A stretch of 64,000 bases of DNA from Haliotis asinina (lineage: Eukaryota > Mollusca > Gastropoda > Lepetellida > Haliotidae): contig NC_090280.1 in NCBI RefSeq assembly GCF_037392515.1, positions 22,697,118 to 22,761,117 of the forward strand, given 5' to 3'. A program made the translations under genes and the position numbers. The notes under the pieces were generated by a model. It did not search any database. It was not told where the DNA came from and saw only the letters and a list, made by a program, of their open reading frames with translations. Shown here piece after piece: positions 33,721-46,070 of the stretch. Position 1 is the stretch's first letter, and each line of letters begins with the position of its first letter.

Positions 33721-35042
33721 TTGTTTGTTATTTTTTCTTTGTTTGTTTGGTTGGTTGGCTGGGTTTTTTTTCTTTGTTTCCATGACAAGATGTTTGACAC
33801 TGAAATTGGAACAGAACCTTAAAACTGTTCACTATTACTTCACCAAACTTGGCATATGGATAGACCTGGTGGTATAGTGATGCCTTCTTTTAGGTTTGGA
33901 TTTCTGAATAAAATATTTATGACGTTTAGATGGCAACAACTTCGACCTCGGCTGACTTTGGTGATAGTGTTCTTTCTAGGAGCAAAACTGTAAAACCTTA
34001 CAAGCCTTCCACTCTGCCGTATGCACACCAAAACACTGACATACAGTTGCGGGCGATATTGATGACTTTTGTCTTAATGGTTCGTTCCTATTGACAGCAG
34101 GGAAATTATTTAGAGAGATATTCAATCTACACAACTCAAGGAATATACAAATATTCCTTATAAACCTCGATGCAAAATGCCTGCGATACTTGTGATCATA
34201 TTCTGTCCTTCACCTGATGAAGGGGAAGGAAGTAGCCCAGAAACGTCGTGTTGTAAATAATAAAGACGTTGTAAATCCATACACGATGCAGTGGTTTCTC
34301 AGAAAGCTTCTCCCCAGTGACCGACTCTTGGTAGACTTGGTGAAGGATTTCACTTGATGTACATCACTGTACTGTCGAGCAGTACATCACCATCAACAAA
34401 ACCTTCCAACTTCAAACCTTGGCACACAGAGAATAGCTGTGGAATTCCTTGTTTTCGTTATGAGTCTTGACATGCATCATCAGAGGATCATCACATAAAT
34501 AAATATGTGCAAAAGTACACAATAAGATTCTACCATGAAGAGCCTCCACATTAATCAAAACCCGGCCTACCGAATTGATTGGCATACACAAAGGATTAAG
34601 AGATTTAGAAGCGTTAGAATGGAAAATTCTAAAACAGTGAATCACCATGTTTGAAAGGTATTTTTGACTAATAAGAATGAAGGAAACAGCTATTTGAGCT
34701 GCATTGCAACATAGCCGTTACAGACAATAAAATCGGTGATTTATGGATTAAGCATGAGCCACAGTGAATCAATGTTTTGCAATATGGAAAGAACTAGATG
34801 ACATTGAAAACTCTGTATTTGAAACAGTTAATACAGCTTCTACAGGTACAGTTACGTTCTATCTGAAGTGTTCCCAAAACGTTAGTGAAAAGACACTGAG
34901 AGAGCTTTGAAATGAAAAGTCAAGGGCTGTTTGAGTATAGGTAGGTTCGATTCTCCTTCTATGAAAACTTGCTGAAGTATGTTGCATTTTTGGCATTCAT
35001 GCCATAAATGGTACATTATGTGACCAGTTTATATGCTTTGCT
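33721..35042. other. No gene recognised; possible old retroelement 3' end
   Basis: At 34212-34275 the string CACCTGATGAAGG, AGAAACGTCGTG and AATAATAAAGACG resembles 3' ends of some retroelements, but no protein domain supports it. The rest is featureless. Confidence 0.25.
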
Positions 35043-35837
35043 TATAATAGTCGCGCCCCCACAGGGTGTCATACCTCTTCGTGGTGTGGGGGAGGCAATG
35101 CCTTCGGTAGCGAAATGACACCATTCCTGCTCTTCCTCTTTTCCAGCTTTCCTGTCTCCTTTCCCATGCTTTACCTTGAACTGTTCCTCTGATCCAGTCT
35201 TTTGTCCTGCTTTGCTGTCACTTATGCTTTTGGCTATTCTATCCTATCGCTTTCCTTACCAACCCGTGGGGTCCCCGGGTTTAGAATTGGTCCCCAGTAT
35301 CCTTATGCTGGTCGTAGAAGGCGACTGAAATGAGGCGGCCTGTTGGCCGTGGGCTGCAGCCTACTGTCGGGGGAGGATGGTTGTCTGGTGGTTGAGGGGT
35401 CAGGCCATTGGCAATTATATGACCTGACCTCAACACACCACTTTGACCCGGACTTCCCCTAGAGGGGCGGCCAAGTGGGCTCGTCTTGGTCAATCGGCTG
35501 GTCACGCCATGCCCTAGGAAGTCATACTTTATTGTGGCCAACATATAGTGATTATTGATGTGTATTAAATGTACTAAAGCTCAGACGTTTCTTTGCCACC
35601 ATCTTCCTAGAAGGCGGTGGCTCATGAGCCAAACTGTTGGTTTGAATTCGTTCAGTTTGAAGCTGAGAAAGGCTTGTTCTCTGATAGCGGGGAGGACTCT
35701 CCCTTTCTTCAGTGGATGACTGGGCAGACCTTACTTAGCAGTGTATATCATCCCTGTATCCCTGGTGCCAGTCTGCTGGAGATCCGCAGACAGTGGCACC
35801 GCCCTTGTTGGTGCTCGGTGGCGGGTGGGGAGCAGGG

Positions 35838-37019
35838 ATGACGAACTTACTAAATCTCACCATGTCTTCCAAAACAACCGCCAAGAAAAGACATTTGTAT
35901 TCTAGCTCATCTGACGAAGAAGTTGAAACAAATCCATTAAAGTCAAGTCACTGGTCCAAATTTATTGTCATTGAAGGTCAGGAATCTGCTGCAGTAAAAC
36001 TCAACCCTTTTGCAGTAGAAAAGGCAGATATGAGTGAAGAGGAAATCGTTCATGCCCTCTCCCCACAAGGAGTATCCCATATTAAACGTTTCTCTCTGAA
36101 GAAACCAACTGGAACCATTGTCACTAATACCTATTTGATTACTTTTGCATGTGCTCAACTTCCAAAGGAAATTCGAGCAGGCTATTGTAATATCAAAGTG
36201 GACACCTATATCCCACCTCCACTACGGTGTTACAAATGCCAAAAGTTCGGCCATGGTGCGAACTCGTGCAGGAATTCAAAGGCTTGTTTTCGCTGTGGCT
36301 CATCAGAGCATGAAGGCTCAGAATGTAATGAGGAGGCACGTTGTGTCAATTGCTCGGGTCATCACCCAGCATTCTCAAAGCAGTGTCCAGTCTTCCAAAA
36401 AGAAAATGACATAGTAAAAATGAAAACACAAAGAAACATCACCTACTATGAAGCCAGAACTATCGTTGAAGGAAATCTGCCTAATATCAACCAATCTTAC
36501 TCTGCAGCTGCTTCTCAATCAATTAGAAAGACCACTTGCTCAGCCTCTTGTCAAACTGACTTTACATGGCTTGAGGCAGAACAACCTAAACAAATCTCCC
36601 TTAAGTCAGCTCACTCTCAGACAGATAGCTCTTCTCAACCTTCTAATTCTACCAAATCTTTAGATTCTTCAACCTCTAAACAACAAAACCCTAAAAATTC
36701 TGGCCGAGTCTCCAAGGGAGAATTAGACCCCGTCCAACAATTCTACGAATTGCAATCATCCCCAAATAGCCAAAAAGCGCAGAAGCACGCTAAAACCAAA
36801 TCCAACAAACAGATTGATTTACAACCAAAAACAGTTGAAACTAGGAATTCCTATGAAGTCTTTGAAAATATGGAACTTGGTCCTTCCTCTAGAACCCCCA
36901 GCCCATCACCTTCTCGTGATGAACATACGCCTCGGTCTAGAGGTGGCAACCGTTCTTATTCTTCCAGTAGAAGAAGAAGAGGGAGATCTCCAATTCTTCC
37001 TCCAAGTAAGCATCCTTAA
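35838..37019 (+). CDS. LINE ORF1: nucleic-acid-binding protein with three CCHC knuckles
   Basis: About 393 residues from ATG 35838 (alternative ATG at 35862). A basic, Ser-rich start is followed by a PRE/C2HC-like region and three zinc knuckles near residues 130-190: CYKCQKFGHGANSC, CFRCGSSEHEGSEC and CVNCSGHHPAFSKQC. The C-terminal half is Ser/Gln/Pro-rich and ends in an Arg/Ser stretch (RSYSSSRRRRGRS). Such proteins coat LINE RNA in the ribonucleoprotein. The frame is intact. The stop is two bases before the ORF2 start. Confidence 0.85.
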   Translation: MTNLLNLTMSSKTTAKKRHLYSSSSDEEVETNPLKSSHWSKFIVIEGQESAAVKLNPFAVEKADMSEEEIVHALSPQGVSHIKRFSLKKPTGTIVTNTYLITFACAQLPKEIRAGYCNIKVDTYIPPPLRCYKCQKFGHGANSCRNSKACFRCGSSEHEGSECNEEARCVNCSGHHPAFSKQCPVFQKENDIVKMKTQRNITYYEARTIVEGNLPNINQSYSAAASQSIRKTTCSASCQTDFTWLEAEQPKQISLKSAHSQTDSSSQPSNSTKSLDSSTSKQQNPKNSGRVSKGELDPVQQFYELQSSPNSQKAQKHAKTKSNKQIDLQPKTVETRNSYEVFENMELGPSSRTPSPSPSRDEHTPRSRGGNRSYSSSRRRRGRSPILPPSKHP

Positions 37020-37021
37020 TT

Positions 37022-40000
37022 ATGGCCCCACACCTTATACAGTGGAACTGTAGAGGTCTTAGGAACAACCTTCCCGACTTGCAACTCTTGTCACAGGACT
37101 TCAATCCTGTGGCATTTTGCCTCCAAGAGACGTATATGAAAGAGACTGATCATTTTGATTTTAGACGATATAGTGGATATCACTCATTTTCACCTGCTAA
37201 TGCAGATAAAGCTACAGGTGGCTCTTCTATATTGGTTAGGCAGGGCATCATTCATAGCCCTGTTCCATTAAAAACCTCAATGCAAGCAGTTGCTCTCAGA
37301 ATAACATTACAAATTGTTTTTACATTGTGTTCTATTTATATCCCTCCTTCAGCTCATTGTACACAGTCTGAGCTGCAGGAGATATATGATCAGTTACCTC
37401 AACCATGCGTTATCATGGGCGACCTCAATGGTCATAACCCTTTGTGGGGAATTAATGATTGTAATGGTCGTGGTAAGCTGCTTGAAAATTTCATTTTAAA
37501 TAACGACCTGTGCATTATGAATGACGGGTCACGCACATATTTACATCCCGGCTCAGGGACATATTCAGCTCTAGATTTAACGCTATGTAGCCCTAGTTTA
37601 TACAGTGATTTATCTTGGTCAGTTCATGATGATCTTTGTGGTTCTGACCACTTTCCCACTCTATTATCAGTCTCAGACACATGTAGTGATTCTACTTTGC
37701 CACAGTGGAATTTCAACAAGGCAGACTGGCCTCGTTTCCAGCTGCTTTGTGAGGATGAAATTTCAAGTAAATCATTTGTTGATGCAAGAGATCCTATTCA
37801 AGCGTTCTCTGATACACTTTTAAATATAGCAAACAAGACCATTCCTAAGACCTCTGGTGTTCCACGTACTCGTATACCTTGGTTTACGAGTGAATGCAAA
37901 CAAGCTCGAAAAGTAAGGAAGAAGGCTGAAAAGTACTTCAGCCGACATCCTACCGGCCACAATCTAGGTCAACTCAAAATTAATGCTGCCAAGGCCCGTC
38001 GCTGCTATAAATCATCAAAGCATGGGTCTTGGCATAAGTATGTTTCCAAGATTAATTCTCGGACCCCAATTTCAAAAGTTTGGAACATGATTGCCAAAAT
38101 TAGAGGTAAAGGTTCTAAATCCTCTGTTCAACATTTAGTTGTTGGAAATGACACTTTAACTGATAAGTCTGATATCTCTAACAAATTGGCTGAAACTCTG
38201 GCAAAACATTCGTCTTCTGATAACTATGTGCCAGAGTTCCAGCGATATCAGAAAACTCAGGAAAAGTCCAAAATTGATTTCTCTTCAGACAATGGTGAAG
38301 AGTATAATGACAAATTTTCTATATCCGAACTGCTTGCTGCTTTAAATAAAGCTCATGATACAGCACCGGGGCCTGATAACATACATTATCAGCTGTTGAA
38401 ACACTTGCCCCAGTCATCTCTAGAATCTTTACTTCACATTTTTGACAAAATTTGGACTTCTGGCAATTTTCCAACCTCTTGGCGTAATGCTACCATAGTT
38501 CCTGTAGCTAAACCAGGCCGAGATGCCACTGATCCGTCTAACTATAGACCGATCTCGCTGACTAGCTGTGTTTGTAAAACAATGGAACGAATGATCAATG
38601 ACCGCTTGGTGTATTATTTAGAATCCAACCATCTTATTTCTGATATTCAGTGTGGATTCAGAAAGAACCATAGCATCTCGTTCGATTGGAATCATATGTT
38701 AAGGATGCTTTCATTGCCGGTGACCATGTTGTGTCGATCTTCTTTGATCTTGAGAAAGCATACGACACAGCATGGAAACATGGTATTTTAAAAGATTTAC
38801 ATTCATTAGGCCTCCGTGGCCGATTACCAGAATTCATTTCTAAATTTCTGAGTAACAGACAGTTTAAGGTCCGTGTGGGCACCACTTCTTCTGATTATTT
38901 TCAGCAAGAGCAAGGTGTCCCACAGGGCAGTATCCTGTCTGTTACTCTTTTTAGCATTAAGATAAACAGTCTGTCAAAAGTTTTAAATAATAATACTGAT
39001 AGTTCTCTTTTTGTTGATGATTTTAATGTATCATGTCGTGGCAAACATATGCAGACCATCGAGAGGCAGTTACAACTGTGCCTCAATAAAATCCACAGAT
39101 GGTGCTTGGAAAATGGCTTTAAGTTTTCTATGACAAAGACCAATTGTATACAAGTCTGCCGTAAAACAAGTTGCCACAAAGCACCAAATCTTTATTTGAA
39201 TAAACATCCTATTAAAGTTGTGGATGAAGCCAAGTTTCTTGGTCTTATTTTTGACAGACGTCTCACTTTCAAACCTCACATTAAGCAACTGAAACTTAAG
39301 TGCTTGAAGGCATTAGATATCATTAAAGTTGTTTCTAACACTAAATGGGGTGGCGACCAAGCCACACTCCTCAATCTCTACCGTTCCTTAGTCCGTCCCA
39401 AGCTGGACTATGGTTCTATCGTTTATGGTGGGGCCACTAAGGCCACTTTAAAGCTACTGGACCCTGTCCACCACCAGGGTCTCAGACTCTGCATGGGGGC
39501 GTTTCGCACATCTCCGGTAGAATCTCTGTATGTGGAAGCTGCTGAGCTTCCACTGTCTCTAAGACGCATTATACTATCTTTGCAGTATATAACCAAATTA
39601 AAATCAAACCCTTCTAATCCTGCTTTTAACTGTGTTTTTAACCCAAAGTATTCTCACCGTTATGATAAAAAACCTAATGCTGTTCCACCCCTCGGCATCA
39701 GAATTAGAGAGCACATATCTGCTGCTGACATTGATCTAAATCTTATTGCCGAATCCCGTCTTATATCTACATCACCATGGTGTATCGTTGAACCAAAGGT
39801 TGATGTATCACTTTCCAAGTTTAAAAATCAGAAACAAATGAATTGGTCTATCGGCAGGAATTTACTATCCTACAAGATAAGTATACTTCCTACTACCCTA
39901 TTTTTACAGATGGATCCAAGGATGGTGGTAAGGTTGCTTCTGCTGCCGTCTTTGGATCTGAAGCATTGTCTTTTCGGCTTCCAGACAATGCTTCTATATT

Positions 40001-40691
40001 TACAGCTGAGGCAAATGCTTTGTTAACAGCTCTACAGTATATGAAACACAGCAATCTGCGTAAATTTGTTGTTTTCTCAGATTCATTGTCCTGCCTTCAA
40101 GCACTTAAGAATCGCTCTCCTTCTCATCCACTCATTATTAATATTCTGGAATCATACCAGTCGTTATGCATGAACTCGTACATCATCGTCTTTTGCTGGC
40201 TGCCCAGCCACATGGGCATTAGAGGCAATTCCAAGGCTGATGCAGAGGCCAAGGCAGCCTTGGACAAGGAAATCTCTCCTTTTAGTATCTCGTATAGAGA
40301 TTTTAGGCCCTGTATCCGTTCATATGTACGCCAACTCTTTCAGGCGCTGTGAGATACACAGATCAATAATAAATTATTTCAAATTAAGCCAGCCATTGGA
40401 TATACTCATCTAAATTGCGTTACTCGATTTGATGAGGTTATCCTTAGACGTTGCCGTATAGGCCATTCTCGGTACACGCACGAGTTCCTTTTGAAGGGTG
40501 AAGACGCCCCTTCCTGTATTCCTTGCCAGGAGCAAATAACAGTCAAGCATATACTACTTGACTGTGTGGATTTTGCTCCTGCAAGAAATACTTTTTATTC
40601 GTCTAATAGTTTAAAAGATCTTTTTAACAATGTGAGTTATCACCTAATTTTAGGTTACCTGAAAGAAATAAATCTGTTAAATAAGTTATAA
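37022..40691 (+). pseudogene. LINE ORF2: endonuclease, reverse transcriptase, RNase H (broken)
   Basis: Starts at ATG 37022 in the string TAATTATG. The APE-type endonuclease shows QWNCRGLRNN, CLQETYM, GDLNGHNPLWG and GSDHFPTL. The reverse transcriptase shows NYRPISLTS, FFDLEKAYDTAW, GVPQGS and LFVDD (FVDD in place of the usual F/YADD). RNase H shows FTDGSKD, FTAEANALL, FSDSLSCL and WLPSHMGIRGNSKAD, with all four acidic positions present. A C-terminal CCHC-like segment (CIPCQEQITVKHILLDC) ends the protein. Breaks: a small deletion with frameshift near 38675, a one-base loss in an A run near 39825, and a TGA where Trp is expected at about 40350. Expected length is about 1,220 residues. Confidence 0.87.
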
Positions 40692-41633
40692 TTTGTCTTT
40701 TGACATACAGCATGCTTTTACTCCTATCATTTCATTGGTCTTCCAGGTAATCAAAACGCTATTTCTTATCTGTAGTTGTTAGTTTTTTACAACAGTTGTG
40801 ATATTGACTAACGTTTTACTGCCCTTTGTTGGTAGATTAGTGTTTTGCTTTTTAATATTATGATACTGACTTACATTTTGCGGCCTTTCATTGGCAGATT
40901 ATTGTATTGCCTTTTAATATTATGGTACTGAGTAACTTTTTACTGCCCTTTGTTGGCAGAATATTGTCTGGATTCTCAATGTTCACGTCGCTATATGGCT
41001 GAAAGATTGCCGCCTGCGACGTTAAACCACACATCAATCAATCAATATAATAGTCGCAGTGCTGTAGCCTTTGTTAGGTTCTTCCTCCTTTTTTCAATAC
41101 ATCATACACTTTAACTCATGTCACTTGCTCGTGTCATGCACAGTCAAGCTCCCCACATCGGTCTTTGACACACATTCACCTCTAACAACAATACACATGA
41201 GGATAAACCGGACAAATGGACAAAATACATGTGGCACGAGGGTGAAAGTAGTGCATTCTTTACAAACTTTAGGTTACACTTTCACACTGGTAACTCTTTT
41301 TCCGAAAGCAGGTGATCACACAAAAACATACATTTGCTTTAACAAATGAGAACAGAACCGCTGTGGTGGGATTAGGAATTCAAAATATAAAGCATGAGAA
41401 ATGTGCAGCACTCTGAGCTCAAAGAGATCACAATGAAGAAAGGCAGTTACGAACACTCTTCAAATATACTTTCGAATCAAAAACAAATTAACATGCTCTA
41501 ACCCTTAATTATTTTGGGAAATATTTTCAACTAATATCACAATTGTTACGGTTGATAAATTGCCATTAAAAAAGATATAAGAAATGTCCATCGAAATATC
41601 AAAATATTACACAGACAAGTTTAAAATTCTGCG

Positions 41634-41860
41634 AGTGAGTAGTTGGTTGCATGGCTGTTAACACTTAACAACATTCCATATATATGGCGGCGATCTGTAA
41701 ATAATCGAGTCTGGACCAGACAGTCCGGTGATCAGCATCATGAGCATACATATACGCACATATACATGTGTCAACCAAATCAGAGAGCTACCCGATCCCG
41801 TTAGTCGTCTCGTACGACAAGTAGTGGGTAATGAAGTCCAATTCCCGCCCTGATCTTCAC
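41634..41860 (-). repeat. SINE of the second family, paralogous copy in locus D
   Basis: Same insertion as 31425-31655, carried along in the segmental duplication. Confidence 0.82.
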
Positions 41861-41999
41861 ATGTATACTTCCATCCTTAACTCCACAAAAGCACACGCAT
41901 GCACACGCACGTACACACACACGTCTTTATATATGGTTAATTACGTTTTAGTTTAGGCTCATTCATTTACTTATCTACCATTCTGTTAACTCCACTCAC

Positions 42000-42648
42000 G
42001 TGCTATAACGAGGACCTGTCTACATCCAGTAATTTCCTGTCCATTGCTTCCCTGATAGTAGTAAGTACCAGCGTCATTGTAGATGGTGAACCTCAGCTGT
42101 CCGGCCTGTGATGGGGAGTCCTCCCCGGTGTATCTGATCCTGGTCCCGTAGCCGGTGTGACTGTTGTTGAGTCCCTCTAGTCGGTGTGAGCTAGGGATGA
42201 CTACTAACAGTTTCTTAGATACCGAGCCATTCATAAACACGGAGTATACTGAGCTGACATTCTCAGGGTTCATGGTCATGGTAACATCTTCACCAACACG
42301 TGTAACTGTGTATGGGTATCCAGTTGTCATGGAGGCTACAGCTGTACTCAAAACAAATATTACTCCTGAAAACAAGGCTAACAGTTGACATAAATATTCA
42401 AGCTCATTATTGAAGCCCGATCAATATATTACAAGTTGATAGGTACATACCACATATGCAGGTACGCAAACGAATTGTGAACGAGAAATTTAGGCGTCAA
42501 AATATCTAGTTTCTCAAAAAAAATTTTCTTAGACAAAACTGGTCACTTATATAATGTCATGTAAAGCTCATTTAATGGGTTTCTTTACAGCTGACAGGTA
42601 CATACCACACACATGTAAGCCCCAAAAGAGAATGTAAGCCAAAGACAT
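42000..42648 (-). CDS. Locus D: signal peptide plus V-like Ig exon (partial IgSF gene)
   Basis: Signal exon 42648-42606: ATG, MSLAYILFWGLHVC, phase 1, donor GTATGT. V-like exon: 42365 (or 42341, both phase 1) to 42000, donor GTGAGT; 366 or 342 nt. The protein reads STAVASMTTGYP near the predicted cleavage, DVTMTMNPEN in strand B and DAGTYYYQG in strand F. Both canonical cysteines are lost, and four residues present in C before DAG are deleted. The exons are a duplicate of the C signal and V exons. No own Ig2 or Ig3 follows; next on the strand are a LINE and then locus C, so D could act as an alternative 5' end for C. Confidence 0.6.
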
Positions 42649-42874
42649 GGCTGCTAGCGTGGTAAATTCATACTGATACATCACGCACCTTAACAATTGT
42701 TTTCAAGAGATGAGATATTTAGTTTCGATGGATAATATTTCCCTACAAAAAATGGGTAACTTCCCGTTGAATTTAAACACATGCCTACGAGGTCTTAGCC
42801 TTTAATAGTCAGTAACTAGTTGTTTACATTCATATGGACAGACAAGTGACGTTGATAACAGACTACTCAGAAAC

Positions 42875-43050
42875 CTACCTTTGGTTGGTAATGTTGCAGC
42901 TATATCGCAGAGGTCTATATATAATCGAGTCTGTACCAGAGAATCTAGTGATCAACAGCATGAGCATCAACCTGCTCAATCGGAATACCATGGTATTTTT
43001 CAACCAGGTCAGCGAGTCACCCGATTCCGTTAGTCAGACAGATTGTTTTA
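42875..43050 (-). repeat. SINE of the second family, degenerate
   Basis: AATCGAGTCTGTACCAGAGA core and GATTCCGTTAGTCAGACAGA. Upstream of the locus D signal exon. Confidence 0.7.
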
Positions 43051-43805
43051 TTCATTATGCGGACATGTTTGTCTATAATACAGTTTACAAATACAGTTTA
43101 CAAGTTTGAAGATATTGTGAGGGAATAATGCTGTCATATGGAATATTCGACTGGAATAGTTAGTTGGCTATTATCAACATTTTGTAGCAGTGAAAACTGT
43201 CGTATGTCGTATGTGCTGGTTTTTCTGACAAATGTGAAAAATGAGGTTTTCAGTTTGAGTTTCAGGCCGACCATTACAGTGTGGACGGTACAATTCTGTT
43301 ATTGGTAATGAGCCGTGAGAATGAGCCGTGAGACTTTCATCACCTCAAAGAAATTAGGCAAGCAACACTTCAGTAAACTCTGCTTTTCTCGGCTGCCTTT
43401 ATTGTATTTTCTCAAACCGGCCTTGATTGTCTCAACAAAGTCCCAAGTGCTGAAACTGCCACATGTTAAGACATTAATCGTAAGGTTGACCCGAGGGAGA
43501 AAAAAGTTCACTGACTGTAATGAGAAATTACAGGGATTCCACAGGAGGACAGAAGATGACTAAAGGGGAAGTCTAGAGGTCCGACGACGAAAGTACAGTT
43601 TTAGTTGTTCTGTGGCCACAAATGCCGTTACATATCCCTAACCAATATCTATTGTCTATCTAATTAGCACATGAGTTCAATCCACGTGTAAACCTATTAT
43701 TTAGTTTCATCCAGAGATGACAGAACTGTTTTATTATGGTTTGCCGAAAGGGATACGCATTTTTACTGGGATAAGACTGAAGTGGTTGTTTTAAAAAGTG
43801 GTGGT

Positions 43806-46058
43806 TACAATATGAAATGTTATGTCATTTTATGTCAGTTTTACAAACGATTTTTTACTTGATTTGTACTGCAGTAATAACGATTCCTACTGGAAATTAC
43901 TTCGGTTCTGGATTAAAGATTCAGGATCCGTCATTTGTATTCCGCCTTTGAAACAAAATGATGCAGATGAAAATCCAACTTTATTCACTGATACGCAGAA
44001 AGCAGAGAAACTTAATCAGTATTTTCAGTCTATATCTAGTATTAACGAAGTAAACACTGATTTGCCATTCTCTGACAAACGCACTGGTTCTACTTTGGAT
44101 TGTGTAACTATTTATGTAAATGAAGTGTCTGATATAATCCAATGTTTACATCTTGAAAAAGCTTCTGGCCCGGACAGAATCAGTCATAAGTTTCTTAAAA
44201 GTGTAGCACATTCAATAAGTATTCCACTATGCATGTTATTCAATCAATCATTAAAGACTCGTATATAAATCAAGTATGAGGAAAGAATCACATGTAAATC
44301 CCTTATTAAAAAGGGCGACCGCTCAATGGTCTCTAACTATCGACCTATGTCCTTGATCAGTTGTGTGGGCAAGGTGTTTGAGACAGTGATGTTCAAACAT
44401 CTGTACAACTATTTTCATGTAAATCAATTATTATTATATAAGTACCAATCAGGATTTCAGTCTAGTCATTCAACTGTCCATCAATTAATTGAAATTTATG
44501 ACCAAATATGTGAGGCCTTAGATGATAAAAAACACTATTGTATGGTGTTTTGTGATGTCTCTAAAGCTTTTGATCGTGTGTGGCCTAAAGGTTTATTGTT
44601 GAAATTAGAAAAGTACGGAATTCATGGTTCATTGTTAAATTGGCTAGCTGATTACATAAGTAATCGTTCACAAAGCGTCTTTGTAAATGGAGCCCTATCC
44701 AAGCCGAGGTATTTACAAGCTGGTGTCCCACAAGCTGATGACTTAGACTGCTTGACACGATTATTTGCTGATGATTCGTCGCCAGGCTTATCTTCTCATG
44801 ATCATCTATTCATTGAAAGAGAACTGAATTCAAACTTGGAAAGACTGCGGGCTTGGGCAAAGCGGTGGCTTATAACATATAATCCTGATAAAACTGAGGC
44901 AACTATTTTCACCTTACATAGGAATATTGAGGCATTCAATCTCTACTTCAACGGGGTTCGGGTCTAAACCGTTGAAAATCATAAACATTTGGGATTAACG
45001 TTTAGAAAAGATTGTAAATGGTCTCACCACATTGATAATATTGTAAAAACAGCTTCAAAAATGATATCTTCTCTACGTAAACTTAAATTTTTATTACCGC
45101 GCTGTGTATTGAATAGAATTTATGTAATGTTCATAAGACCCCATTTTGAATATGCGTGTGAGGTATGGGATGGGTGTTCTCAATACCAAGCAAATTAGAA
45201 GCAGCAAGAATTGTAACAGGTTTACCCAAATATACACATCATGAACATATGTATTATGAAACTGGTTGGGAATCTTTAGCAGAGCGTAGGAGAAAGCGAA
45301 AACGTTGTCTTTTTTACAAAATACAGCATACAGCTTAATGATCTTGTTCCTGGGAAGGTAGCGTCTAAAAGTAACTATAATCTTCGTAACTCTGACGATG
45401 TCTCGCTTCCCTTCTCCCGTTTGAAGTTTTCTTACAATTCGTATTTTCCTTCCACAATTAGAATGTGGAATGAATTTCCAGTTGAAGTTAGAAAAGCGTG
45501 TCACTGAATTCTTTTAAATCAAATATTGTTGTAACACAAAACACAGCTCCCAAATACTTTGATTTTGGACCGAGAATCACTAATATCACCCTTACAAAAC
45601 TACGTTACATGTGTAGTCAACTGAATTTCGATCTATTCCGTGCTGGCATAATAGATAACCCCAAAATTTCTTGTGGATATATATGTGAAAATTCTCATCA
45701 TTACCTATTTGGCTGTCAACTATATACTCAAGAGAGATCTATCATGATGGCTAATTTACGCAGTGTTACCATTGTTACTATAAACTCTGAGTTACTGCTA
45801 CGTGGCAATGCAGATCTGACTGATCATGCAAATTAAAACATATTTAAACTTGTTCAAACACATATTTGTCAATCAAAAAAATTTTCTTAATTATTGCAAT
45901 TGCCCCAATCTTTCTCATCTTTCTGTTCTTGTCTGTCCATCTTGTATAATGAATGTAAATAATATTATGTAAATACTACGGAGAAGGTGTTCTAAGTTGT
46001 ACAACATGTACCCAATCCTTTTCTCATGAATAAAATATGTTTAAAACAAAAACAAAAC
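43806..46058 (+). mobile_element. 5'-truncated LINE (CR1/jockey-like), with A-rich tail
   Basis: Flanked by AAAAGTGGTGGT on both sides (43794-43805 and 46059-46070). Only the reverse transcriptase and C-terminal part remain: ASGPDRISHKFLK, NYRPMSLISCVGK, GFQSSHSTVHQL, CDVSKAFDRVW, AGVPQ then directly LFADDSS. The stretch GSVLGPLLFLIYIND expected between the last two is missing, an in-frame deletion of roughly 25 residues. Several frame changes follow (for example near 44270, 44968 and 45200). The C-terminal part RYMCSQLNFDLF and the A-rich end at 46030-46058 are typical. No RNase H domain is seen. Confidence 0.85.
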
Positions 46059-46070
46059 AAAAGTGGTGGT

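Larger units (their letters stand above)
35055..41045 (+). mobile_element. Full-length LINE of the RNase H-bearing I group (I/Nimb-like)
   Basis: The 5,991-bp element is flanked by a perfect 12-bp duplication TATAATAGTCGC (35043-35054 and 41046-41057). It has a GC-rich 5' leader (35055-35837), ORF1 (35838-37019), ORF2 (37022-about 40691) and a short 3' region ending in TCAA repeats. Sense orientation is opposite to loci C and D, between which it lies. Complete length and an exact target duplication indicate a fairly recent insertion. ORF2 has two frameshifts and one stop, so this copy is not autonomous. A Tad, R1 or LOA affiliation is less likely but not excluded without a tree. Confidence 0.88.
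41634..42760. repeat. Segmental duplication, copy 2 (locus D)
   Basis: See the copy at 31370-32480. Shared landmarks include TCTTTATATAT, TTAATTACGTTTTA and TTCTGTTAACTCCACTCA next to the V-exon donor. The boundaries are approximate. Confidence 0.75.

Noticed and set aside
34200-34280. Retroelement 3' end from the AGAAACGTCGTG motif
   Set aside because: Only a short motif is suggestive; no protein or boundary supports naming an element.
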